A stretch of DNA of 64,000 nucleotides from the NCBI GenBank assembly GCA_024180945.1, contig JAKSGN010000007.1, forward strand, positions 682,001 through 746,000, written 5' to 3'. The translations under genes were made by a program, and so were the position numbers. The notes beneath the pieces were generated by a model. That model was not told the origin of the DNA, made no database searches, and saw only the letters and a list, made by a program, of their open reading frames with translations. Position 1 is the stretch's first letter, and every line of letters starts with the position of its first letter. This stretch comes from Macrophomina tecta. Taxonomy: Eukaryota > Ascomycota > Dothideomycetes > Botryosphaeriales > Botryosphaeriaceae. This document shows positions 21,172-31,902 of the stretch, one piece after another.

Positions 21172-21711
21172 ATGAAATGGAGCCGTGAGTTATTGAAACC
21201 TGCCCAGATCGGTTTTCCACTTCTCCTTCAGGCTGACATAAAGCACGAGCGTGCCTGTGGGATCAGAAGTTCGAGATATACCAGGTTCTCCCTCCCTCGT
21301 CGACCAAGGTCGCCACCAACATGGGCTGCTTTGTTCGAACACTACCTCGCCGCATCGTTCATGATGATTACATCTTCTATGGCCAGCACTTTTTGGATCG
21401 ACAATCCGTTCCCCTTCTGCTCGCGATACTGGATAGTTATTGGCAACACGGACGAGTGTTACTGGAGACCTAACGCGCTCATGATACTCGCCGCTTGCAC
21501 CGGTTACTCTCTGGCCGCTTTTTGGTGGTATAATCAGCATAGGCACTGGCCTCACCAGATGGCGACGATTGCTCTCGCACTATTTTGTGGGATCGTGTTA
21601 TCGCTGGTCCTAAAAGCTGACCTGCAACACATCATAAGGAATACCTTAACATGGAGCATATTCTCAGGGCTGATGGCGAGCGCCATCATGGACCGCCGAA
21701 CGGCGCGCTGA
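21172..21711 (+). CDS. hypothetical membrane protein, 179 aa
   Basis: An ATG-started frame encodes three to four hydrophobic stretches (around ALMILAACTGYSLAAFWWY, TIALALFCGIVLSLVL and WSIFSGLMASAIM) after a basic N-terminal third. I do not recognise a family. It could be a small membrane protein or the last exon of a longer gene. It lies between a gene-free stretch and a LINE relic, so a chance open frame remains possible. Confidence 0.3.
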   Translation: MKWSRELLKPAQIGFPLLLQADIKHERACGIRSSRYTRFSLPRRPRSPPTWAALFEHYLAASFMMITSSMASTFWIDNPFPFCSRYWIVIGNTDECYWRPNALMILAACTGYSLAAFWWYNQHRHWPHQMATIALALFCGIVLSLVLKADLQHIIRNTLTWSIFSGLMASAIMDRRTAR

Positions 21712-22379
21712 GGCGGTAGTTCGCGCATCTAAATCGAGAGAATACGCTCTTCACAACTTCACTTTAAACACACTCGATTGCAGTAGAGGGGCGATACTGG
21801 TCGCGTTTGGCATTTAGTGTCAAGGCGGAAAAACAGGATAGCAACCCAGCTCAATGCTGAGAATTGACATTGGGGTCCCTTGACCAAACCACCGCCTTCA
21901 ATAAGAAAGCGGGCCCCTAACTCCTCGGGTACTGCAGTGTCTTATCTCTACAAGTGATGATGTTGGCACGCCACTCACCGGAGACCCATTCTTCGTGCAT
22001 GAGCTATTTGGACGGAAGTCCGTCCGCCTGAACTTACCTCAACTACTTCCTTAGGATTGCTGAGAAGGCTTCCTACTCTGTCCTTTCAGCCGCGTTCCCT
22101 CTCCAGCGAGGTTTTGCCAGCCTCGGACTCGTTCCACTCACCTGTTTCGAATACTTAAAATGAATTTAAGGTCATGAAATCGGGACTCAATTAAGCTGAG
22201 TGTAGTTCCTCTTGCACCACGATAATTGCAGCTTTCCTGACCACGCTTGAAAGGCCCATTAATAACAGATGAAGAACAACGACTATGGCGGTAAGGTGCT
22301 GCCCGTGCGATATATTATCGCTAGCGTTCCCTCTCATCCCTCCTCTTACAACGCTGGACAACTCAAGCCTCAGACTGAG
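21712..22379. other. gene-free stretch before the LINE relic
   Basis: Nothing recognisable; probably 5' relic DNA of the following LINE. Confidence 0.35.
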
Positions 22380-24245
22380 ACACTGCCCAAGCCACTTCAG
22401 ACAGTCGGTCACCCTGGCGTTTCGAAACACAAAAGAGACGGCTACACGGACCCCAAGCCCTACCGGCCAACCGCGCTCAGCAACAGGATCGGCAAGAGTC
22501 TTAGATCAATAATAGAGACGCCAATAAGGTACCTCGGCAAGCGCCTCGACCTTTTACGCTAGAGCCCCATAGGGGGCCGGCGAGGCCGCTCTACCGAACA
22601 TACAGTACATCTACCAATCGAAACGGTGCAGAGCGCTCGGAAATCGGTATAGGTCCGTATGGCCTCCTTCAACTGCGCGTGTCTGGCGCTTTTGCCAACG
22701 CGTCTTAGCCTCGCTTTCTGCAAAACTTGCGGAAAAGACGCCTAGGGTGGCAAGTCACTTGAATGGATCCGGCCCTTTCTCTTAGGAGGGAGAACACGGC
22801 TCAAGCTTAGCTACGCAGCGGAAGCGTGCTACGACTCCCTACCGGCATCCCGCAGGGCTCGTCGCTCTCGCTAACGCCAATACCTTTTCTACAACCCAGA
22901 CCTTGAGGTGTTTGCAGCGCAGGGATTCAGGGTGATTGGACATATCGACGATGCTAAGCTGCTTACAGTCAGCCCGACCACGGAGAAAGATTTAGCCGCG
23001 CCTGACAGCAGCCCATGCCCAAGCGGCCAGAGTGGCAGCTAAGCATGCGTCGGTGTTCGCTATAAAGAAGTTTGAGTTGACCCACTTCGCGAAACCCCCT
23101 TCATGGTTCAGCATGGGCCAGGGCGTTACCCTCGGTGCCAATATATCCGACACAGCGACAATTGTAGCTTCCTAGGAGTGTTTCTAGATAAGAAACTGAT
23201 TGGGAAGACGCACGTTCAGCAGCGTCAAGCTCGAGCAACTAAAACACTAACAGTATCGCCAAGCACCACAGACCCGACGTGGGGGATGCCCACCCTCTGC
23301 CAGCGCCAGATTTACATATCCATCATCCTGCCGCGGGCTCTGCACCGATGTAGTGTCTGGGTCTTTTGAAAGCCACGCAGCAAATCAATAGAAGCTCGGC
23401 TCCCAGACACCGTAGAAGCGATCCAGTATCGGGCGGCTCGGTTCATAGTCGGCGCATACAGAACCACATCAAAAGCGGCGCTCGAAGCCGAGCTATTTTT
23501 CTGCTCGCTGGCGCGCAGGTGATCAAGGAGTATATGGGTGATGCCTTTCCCCGGATAGCATCGGGACCGCTGTACCTAAAATTCACGCAACTACTAGAGC
23601 GCACGTGCGGATTCAGCAAACAGTATCGACCCGAAGCTCGCAGCCTAATCCTCATGATCAGGGAGTATTGGAATGAACGGCTGCAGGGCCTCCTAGAAAA
23701 CATTGAACAGAGACTGCCGCATCTCCTTCATCCATGGCAGGAGCCGCCTGACGTGTGCTTAGCTAAATTATGCGAGCTGACTATAGCCCGGCACGATCAG
23801 ATCAGAAGGGACGCCGAAACCGTGGCTATCTACACAAATAGGAGCGCACTTGTTGGCCATACCGGTTCTGGCACGACAACCCCTACCACAAACGTGAGGC
23901 GCAAGAAGTACATGGGCACAATCAAGTCTTCGACGGTGTTTTCTGCGGAGCTCCGAGGCGTAGGAATGGCATTAGAGCTTGCGGAGGCGGAGAAGGCGCA
24001 AGGCAAGTCGAGGCTCGTTGTCTTCACAGATAACCAAGCAGCCCTGCGCGCGCTCTCGCACCCGGGCGAACAGTGGAGGCAGCAGTCATTGAGATCAATC
24101 ATCCCAAAGCTGGCAAATCAACCCCCGGCAGGATGATATGTCGATAGAGTTCCACTGGACCCCACCCCACCGGGGTGTGGCAGGCAATGAGGAGGCTGAC
24201 GAACTTGGCAAAGGCGGAAGTGCTTGGCCGGAGGCAGCCTAGCGC
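22380..24245 (+). pseudogene. decayed Tad1-type LINE ORF2 (RT and RNase H)
   Basis: Several frames in order give reverse transcriptase pieces: TDPKPYRPTALSNRIGKSLRS (about 22450-22510), GGRRGRSTEHTVHLPIE (about 22575), TGIPQGSS (about 22845), and GHIDDAKLLTVS (about 22938), which is the catalytic YxDD box with His for Tyr. A linker follows, then RNase H: IYTNRSALVGH (23830), FSAELRGVGMALELAEAE (23940) and VVFTDNQAALRALSH (24015). The end motif HRGVAGNEEADELGKG lies at about 24170-24220. Frameshifts and stops break it, and the end after 24245 is lost. Confidence 0.8.
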
Positions 24246-24539
24246 TCGGAGAATTCTGTGTAGTAGTGGCTGTAGATCTTTGTAATCCCCCGGCTAAAGG
24301 TGTACAAACTGCTACGCCTTTTCCCGTACTTAATAAGCCGCATATGCGTGGCTTGACAAGCGCGTATTTCGCTATGCTAGTGTACAAAGTGCTACATTGC
24401 ACGCCAAGAACGTGCATGTTGTTTCTTCCCCATTCAACTGTAGTCTGGTCACGATCCTCAGAAGATGCTAATTCTAATTGCGCAAAGTCCAATCTCGAAT
24501 TGCTGCACAACCTAGTTCAGAATCACGGACAGATTCATT

Positions 24540-25560
24540 TACTTCTTGAGCATTGGAAGCATCGAAATCGCATCTTTCTGACAGCAAAGTAAAGTAAGGA
24601 GTTCCAGGTGTCTGCCAATATGACCACCGACCTTTTTGTCAGCTCGAATACCGTAGATCGGTATGGCACCTTCTTTGAAACTATGAAGTTCCATGTTTAC
24701 GTCTTCGCAGACGAGGCAAGCGGGAAGTGTAGTGGATGTTTGGCTTTTGGGCTGAAATGTAGCCACTGAAAGCGTTGCGAAAGCATCTGGAGTCGGCTTT
24801 GTTTTTCTTTCCACCAAGGGTTTAACCTTATTCGGAGCGATTTGATGAAAATGCTCTTGCTGAATATTCTGTTCAGGCGCACTCGGTTCGCTGAAAACTT
24901 GATATTCGTGCCCCGTCACTCGGCAGTTACAGACCTCGGTGTGCTCCCAAGCCCTGTGGACGATCTATTATTCCTTGGTTTTGTACTGCTGATGCGGGGT
25001 GATGTAGCCCTGGAACAGAGACAGGCAAGGACTTATGTCGTTTAGACCGTGCAGCTTCCCCCGGTGGGCTTTTGTGATACATCTCCTTACTCAACGGGAC
25101 ATTGCAATACGGACATACTGCCTCTTTGCCACCGGCAAATTGTACAGGGGGTGGCAGGACGTCCAAGTCTGCCAATGCATGCTGAATGGATGGCGTGGTT
25201 TCTCATAGAACAGCGGATCTGGCATATGTAGAGAATCCTTTGCGGGCTGATCATGGAGACTACAATGGCATCAAACCTCGCTGTTTTGCCTTCTGTCTTC
25301 AGTTTCGCAGGCCCTGGACTTGATTTGTTACTTTTTACCCCTGCCGGCGAGGCGATTGAACCTTGGTCCGGCAGAAAGATTGGTTCTGAATCTTTCGGCA
25401 CCAGTCAATCATCCCGTGCCGTGCGGGAGCTTCGCGCGATACAACAACGTCTTCCGGCGTTGAACTGCTGCTTGTACTAGAGGGACGTTGGAAGATTTGT
25501 GGGATCCTTGCTGGCTGAGTAGCTTTGAGCAAGGTCCCTTAGTGATAAGACCCATATGAA
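24540..25560 (-). pseudogene. decayed fungal C2H2-like zinc-finger protein
   Basis: In several minus-strand frames the order is typical of a large fungal protein group with atypical zinc fingers. TARFDAIVVSMISPQRILY lies at about 25260. GGKEAVCPYCNVPLSKEMYHK (25120) follows, then a DLSLSVPGLHHP-like finger, WEHTEVCNCRVTGHEYQVFSE (24930-24870), and QQEHFHQIAPNKVKPLVE. CLVCEDVN (24710) and the conserved KVGGHIGRHLELLTLL (24620-24570) come last. Frameshifts between the pieces and lost cysteines mark it as a pseudogene. Members are often linked to other domains in fungal defence-like or heterokaryon-type proteins; that link is family knowledge, not seen here. Confidence 0.65.
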
Positions 25561-25839
25561 TGGGCGGATGGGATGAATGGGCGGACGGTGTGGGAGGAGT
25601 GGAGTAGATAGGCTGAACTGACCCAGCCGACGGACTTGACTTTTATGCATGCCCGGAAATTTTGTATGTACGACTTCGCCTGTTGCTCGGCGCGAAACGT
25701 CGCTGCAGAGCCATCAGAAACTCATCACATTCGACTGGGAACTCAGCCCGGCGTTTTCGCACATTCTCTCTCAACTTCCATCTCGCACATACCGGTACTC
25801 ACGCCTGTGCAAGCTCGGCTCACTCTTTGACCTCGACTC

Positions 25840-27330
25840 ATGGTTTACGGCGTGGAGTGTGCAGGCCTCATGCTGGCGGTAGCGCCCCTGTTCATTGAGG
25901 CAGCGAATGTCTATTCGGATCGCATAGAATCAATTCTCGACGCCACAAACAAGACCCGACGGGATGAGGGGCTCGAAGAGTTCTACGAAGATTTTACTAC
26001 CCCATGATAAAGCTCAACGGCAATATCCGCGAGATCTGCGCGTCGGCCACCGTCGAGCATACTTTAGAAGATCCAAAGTTTCTTGCGGCGTGGCAATCCG
26101 ATATTCAAGCTGAAGAAGCTCTAACGAGCTATGTTAGTTCTGATGACAGCTTCAACCTATTCCTACGCATCAAGAAGAGAATCATGATATTATTTGAGAA
26201 GCTCTATCAAGAGAAATGGAACAGGTTGAGTACGAAAGGCGAGGTTCGCCCGCCCTTTATATAATAAATTTAATGAGACGGTGCTTCCGTCATCAAGTTC
26301 TCGTGGTCTTCTTTCACTCTTCACTCCATATTCGAAAGTTACTGCCAATGCTCTTGTACAGAGAACATGATTTCAAGCTACATCTGGAGCAGTTTCGCGA
26401 GGAGGTTGCAGCTGATATGACAGCGGATATCACCTTCGTCTTGCCAGCTGATTCTGGTCCTTGCTCGGGGAACGCACAATTGGTGGAAGGAGGGTAGTAT
26501 TGTTAGTTGTACGAGCCTGTAAAAACCCCGCTAACCAACTTCAAGATTAGTGTACTCAGAAAGAAGAAAACCCAATCAGGGCAGACAGAGATACAAATCG
26601 GAAAGCTTTGGAAAAGGTACGCCATGCAATGGACGGAGAAATGCAAGATTTTGTGTTCACCTCTGCGTCGAGGATCTCCACGGTCAGCCAAGTATGGGGC
26701 AGCTGAACACTCTGCAAAGGAAACTGAATTTTCTGAGAAAAGAGGACCCCGCTACACTCAATGACCTTCTAATCGGGTATGCCAAGATAATCTCTAAGGA
26801 GAAACGGAAACTTGGGTTAGTATTTGCACATTTGCTGTTTCTCCACCACACTAGCGAATGGATCTCCAAGAGATAGATCGAAAATGACATCTAATTCTCC
26901 TTCAAAGCTCAGGACGAACCGGATTTCGGCCGTCCTTTCCTAACGGCACGGTTCTACCGAGGCCGAAGCTTGAGCGACGACGAAAGGGGCCAGGGACTGG
27001 GCACAAGAACCCTTACATCTTTGCCCTCGGCACTCTCCTCATCGAGATATTCAACGAGAAGCCAATCGAGGCGTGGAAAAAGCCAAAGTGCGTGCAGACC
27101 CAACAGCGAATACAGACTTGTTAGTCCCCCGCCGGATCGTACAAGGAATGGACTAGTGTCTATTCAGAGATGCGGTCATTCCTTGTCTCGAGCTGGATTG
27201 GGTGCCCGGGATGCGTTCTGCGGATCTTGATAACATGGGAATTCAGTTCGGGTTGCTGAAAACTGTGATTGCACCTCTTGAAGAAGACATCACATATCTC
27301 TCCACAGAGCAGAGTGCAGCGCAGTAGGTG
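25840..27330 (+). pseudogene. decayed DUF7580 / HeLo-like domain gene
   Basis: From ATG 25840 the frame reads YGVECAGLMLAVAPLFIEAANVY, the start typical of HeLo-like/DUF7580 fungal proteins. It breaks near 25990 and continues as MIKLNGNIREICASATVEHTLED and FLRIKKRIMILFEKL. Later pieces include RRCFRHQVLVVFFHSSLHI and LDNMGIQFGLLKTVIAPLEED near 27220-27290, matching the C-terminal V.APLE.D type ending. Multiple frameshifts and stops show it is dead. It is divergent from the zinc-finger pseudogene, about 280 bases away. Confidence 0.6.
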
Positions 27331-29312
27331 GCTTAGCACATAATCTCCACTCTTCTCCGAGCCCATGCCGGTGAATGCGGAGCGCTCGGAGGCCTTTGGG
27401 CTCGGCAGGAGCCCCAGGGCTGCTCACTCTAGTCCAACTCCTGTGCCGTGGGATTGCGCAAACTTCTAATTCTCGACGACACAGCCGGAAATGCTCTTTC
27501 TGATCCCTTCTCCCGGCACTTAGACGCTAAGCCAGATTGGTAGCCGAAAAGCTCGGCCGGATTGCGTCAAGCCTCACGCCTACTTTTCTCTCGATTCTTC
27601 TCCTCAGCCTCCCAAGGCCGCCACGGCACATCAAGGATTCTTTGTAGCAGCGCCAGATAATTGCTTCAACCTAAGCAAGCTGCTTGGAAACGCCACTCTA
27701 TCCGGTCCACCATCATGTCGACACCTCACTCCTTACCGCCACGAAGCTACCCTCCGCCGCCTCGTTCGTTTCCTGAAGGTGGCCTGCTGGCGATGCGCTT
27801 ATATCCACGAACATGATGGCGGCGCGGAAGAATGCTAATGCGTCTATGGCAGTTTCATCTAAGCGTAGTAGCCACACTTCCATCCCGCTGGCCCAACTAT
27901 CCCGCCTGCCTTACCACAGCCTTCCCAAGTTCGAGATGAGCACTCTGCCTAGCCAGATTTGCGAAATCGCCGCATCCAGGTCCTGCATTTGCTTCATGCG
28001 CGAAATCCACTCAGCTGAAAAGTCCGATCAAGCCGAAGCCGACAAGCTGCGCACGCGACCAAAGCTCAGCCCGGCCCAACCATGGGGGCGTGCTGCCCAG
28101 ACACCCGGAGGGATTTTACTACGGAAAACTTCTCAAGAAAAGCAAAGAGCTCAGGGCCCACGCTTTAAAAGCATTTGCTGATTTGCCCTGCCAAACCTGT
28201 GCCGAAACTCTATCTTCCCACACAATCACCAGTGCCGAGTGGAGTTTCCCCGCGGAGCCACATCAATTCGCGCCATCTGATGCCTCGCATTGCGCATTTT
28301 CGGTATTTCCATGCTCATTTTACCTGCTCCGGCTACGAGCTGAGCACGAATGGCCTCCTGTGCTCCCGCCTGGAAGACACGTCATGAGCCGGCTCGGTTA
28401 CGCAGCCCCAAGAAAATACTGAGAGATGGGCGTCGGTGGCAAGGACAATCCGGGCCAATTCGTGATGTTGGAACGGATCTCGCAATACGCCTCAGCCCTC
28501 ACGCAACGCCAGAGTGTTCCCTTTGTGCCGCAAGCGGTTATGTGGATAGAGGTGCCAAAAGCCTGGTGCGTATTCTTGGGCAATTGCACCGTCGCAACTT
28601 TCCGTGACCCTGGCTCCAAAAGCATATCCAATATGCGCCGAACTGGACTGCTCCGGCACTATCCGATGGAGTCCAGGTGACTTTCCAGTGCAATAGGAAC
28701 AGCAGCTAGACCACCTGTATTGCGAATCGTCGTGGCGTTGTAGGCACAAGGGGTCTGGATGCATTCGTCCCTACGCCGTGGCTGGTGCTATACGACCGAA
28801 GAAAAAGCAGTGCGTTTGAGCCTGGATCAGCACACAGCTAGTTGGCCAGCCTAGGTTTCCTGACTTTAAACGCCCAAGATGCGGGACAGGCGCGGAGAAA
28901 GTATTCGACCATGTTTCAGCCGCCAAGGCTAGCAGGAAACGGTCTTCCAGGCGCTCCCTTGGCAACCAAGCCATCCAAGCCGGGCGGTTGCGGACAAGCG
29001 AGCAGCACAAGAACATTGGCAACGCCCTAACGACTGACGACATTTCACATGAGTATTGCGCGTCCAAGCCCGTGCCTGCTTTTGTCTCTCTTCGCCCAAT
29101 GTCTGGCAGGCCACCGTCGGCCGACTGCCTTACGGCGTTCGGCCCAGACCGGACCACCAAGAATACCGAGAGCCTGGGCACAATGTTTTTCCGCTGTCGT
29201 TCGACTTTGGTTTCTGTCAGAATAGCTGAGGCTGGGAGGGCTTTAAAGATGGACTTGGGCCTTGCATCTGCCTCCAGGGTGTCTTTGTACCACTTGATTC
29301 AGTCCACCAAAC
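27331..29312. other. gene-free stretch upstream of sulfate permease
   Basis: Several short open frames occur on both strands (for example 27813-28181 and 28771-29181) but none shows family features. The last few hundred bases should hold the sulfate permease promoter. Confidence 0.4.
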
Positions 29313-31902
29313 ATGGCGTCCCGCGGCAAGGACTTTGGCCGTGCCTTGGCCAAACCGCTTGGTATCGACCCCGACTACCGCCACGAGCCAGACAAGCACG
29401 AATACGCTCCTTTGCCCAGCGATGTCCAGCCTTACTTCGAAGACGAGCCGACCGCGAAGGAGTGGTTGCTGCAGTTCACGCCCTCACGAGCGGGCGCCTT
29501 TCGCTATATCAAGAGCCTTTTCCCTTTTTGGAACTGGATCTTCCACTACAATCTTCAATGGCTGACCGGAGATATCATTGCTGGTAAACCATCCAACGTC
29601 ACAAAGATAATAGGAATTGCTCTGACGGTGAGATAGGTGTGACTGTCGGCTTTGTGGTCGTACCTCAGGGTATGGCTTACGCTTTACTGGCCAAGTTGCC
29701 GCCGGAATACGGTCTCTATACCTCCTTCGTTGGCTTTTTGTTGTACTGGGCCTTTGCTACTTCGAAGGATATTACCATTGGCGTAAGTCAATCAGCTTCG
29801 TAACCCTGAGCCTCCTGTCTGATCTCGTTTGCTTAGACTGTCGCTGTTATGTCAACTATTGTCGGCAATATCGTCATCAAGGTGCAGGACAAACATCCCG
29901 ACATCCCCGCGGAGCAAGTAGCCAGAGGACTGTCCCTTATTTCCGGTGTCATCCTGCTTTTTATCGGCCTCGTTCGCATCGGCTGGATTGTTGAGTTCAT
30001 CCCTCTTGTCGCCATTAGCTCCTTCATGACAGGAGCAGCCCTCAGCATTGCGGCTGGTCAGGTCCCGGCGATGATGGGAATCTCTGGAATCAACACTCGT
30101 GAGGCCACATACAAGGTTATCATCAACACCCTGAAGAAACTGGGCACAACGAAACTCGATGCTGCCCTGGGCCTCACCACGCTGTTTGCCCTCTACTTTA
30201 TTCGCTGGTTCTGCAACTTCATGTCCGAGAAGCAACCCCAAAGGAAGAAGGCGTGGTTTTTCATATCCACCCTGAGAATGGCCTTCCTTATCCTTCTCTA
30301 CACCATGATCAGCTGGCTTGTGAACAGAGGGATTTCGAATTCCAAGGAAGCGAAGTTCAAGATTTTGGGAACTGTCCCGAGAGGTAAGCTCAATCCTCGG
30401 TTTCATCACGGCTGAGCCGCTAAGACATTCAAGGATTCCAACACGCCGGTGCACCCAAGATAGACACCAGACTCATCAAGGCCTTCTCGGGCGACCTCCC
30501 AGCAGCCATTATCGTCTTACTGATCGAACATATTGCCATCTCGAAATCCTTCGGTCGAATTAACAACTATACCATTGAACCGTCCCAGGAGCTTGTAGCG
30601 CTCGGTTTTACCAACGTTTTTGGCCCCTTCCTCGGGGGATACCCAGCCACTGGTTCTTTTTCGCGGACTGCTATTAAGTCTAAGGCCGGCGTTCGCACTC
30701 CGCTTGCCGGTATTTTCACCGCCGTCCTCGTGCTCCTGGCTTTGTACGCCCTGACTTCGGTCTTTTTCTACATCCCGTCCTCCAGCCTGGCAGGTCTGAT
30801 CATCCACGCTGTGGGTGATCTGATAACGCCCCCTGATGTGGTGTACCGCTACTACCAAATCTCTCCGCTTGAGGTCATCATCTTCTTCGCTGGCGTCTTC
30901 GTCACCATCTTCAGCAACATCGAAAACGGGATTTACACTGCCATCGCCGCATCTGCTGCCCTCCTCCTCTTCCGCCACGCCCGCGCCAAAGGCCTCGTCC
31001 TTGGCCGCATCCGGGTGCACTATCTGACCGACGACGAAATCTTGCGCCAGCGCTGTCCCCAATCCGAAGGCACCGCTCGCCCAAGCTCGTCGTCGACCGC
31101 CTCCGAAATCTCCAGCCCGGACACGCCCACGCCCTCGGAGGCCGCTGTCCACACGACCGCGACGGACGCCTACCTTCCGCTGAGCCATCTCGACGGCTCC
31201 AACCCCAGTGCCGAACTCAGCCCGATGCCTTACCCCGGAATAATCGTCTTCAAGCCCACGGACGGCTTCACCTACGCCAACGTCGCAACCTACCTCGACA
31301 CGCTCACCGCCGTCATTTTCAAGTACACCCGGCCCGCGCAGCTCAACTTCTACAAGCGCATCGGCGACCGGCCTTGGAACGACCCCGGCCCGCGCCGCGG
31401 CCAGACGGTCGACCTCGAGCACGACCCGCGCCCCGTCCTCAAGGCCCTCATCCTCGACTTCAGCGCCGTCGCGCACCTCGACGTGACGAGCGTGCAGGGC
31501 TTGATTGACGTGCGCAAGCAGTTCGACCGGCACGCCAGCCCGGGCGTCGTCGAGTGGCACTTCGTCGGCGTGGGGCGGCGGTGGACTAAGAGAGCGCTGG
31601 CGGCGGCTGGGTTTGGGTACACAGCTACCAATGCGGCGAACAGGGACAGAGTGGGAGCGGAGGGGCTCTTTGCGGTGGCTGAGGTTGGCGGCAACTCGCT
31701 GAAGGAGATCAGGAATGAGGAGCGGCCGGGTGATGTGGAGAAGGGAGCTGTGGGTAAGCGGGCGGCCACGGTGTATGGTGTCAATAGGCCGTTCTTCCAT
31801 ATTGACGTCGGGGCGGCAGTGCGGGCGGCGGTGAGGAATGCCAGGAGGAAGGAGGAGCCGGTCAGGACGGTACATGTGCAGGCGAGTGGGAAGGCGGAAT
31901 GA
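29313..31902 (+). CDS. sulfate permease (SulP/SLC26), 810 aa, four exons
   Basis: Exons 29313-29583, 29637-29782, 29837-30383 and 30434-31902 (introns of 53, 54 and 50 bp, all GT..AG) sum to 2433 bases. The protein is a plasma-membrane proton-sulfate cotransporter type. An N-terminal cytosolic part is followed by the SulP core with the signature VVPQGMAYALLAKLPPEYGLY and many membrane spans. Others include TNVFGPFLGGYPATGSFSRTA and SSLAGLIIHAVGDLI. A cytosolic STAS domain lies at about residues 587-724, around ALILDFSAVAHLDVTSVQGL. Length and order match fungal SUL1/SUL2 (CYS-13/CYS-14) proteins of about 800 residues. The C-terminal third is more GC-rich than the membrane part. Regulation by a CYS3/MetR-type activator would be expected, but I found no clear site. 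Confidence 0.95.

Noticed and set aside
30517..31875. 452-codon minus-strand frame
   Set aside because: Shadow of the sulfate permease C-terminal exon; low-complexity composition.
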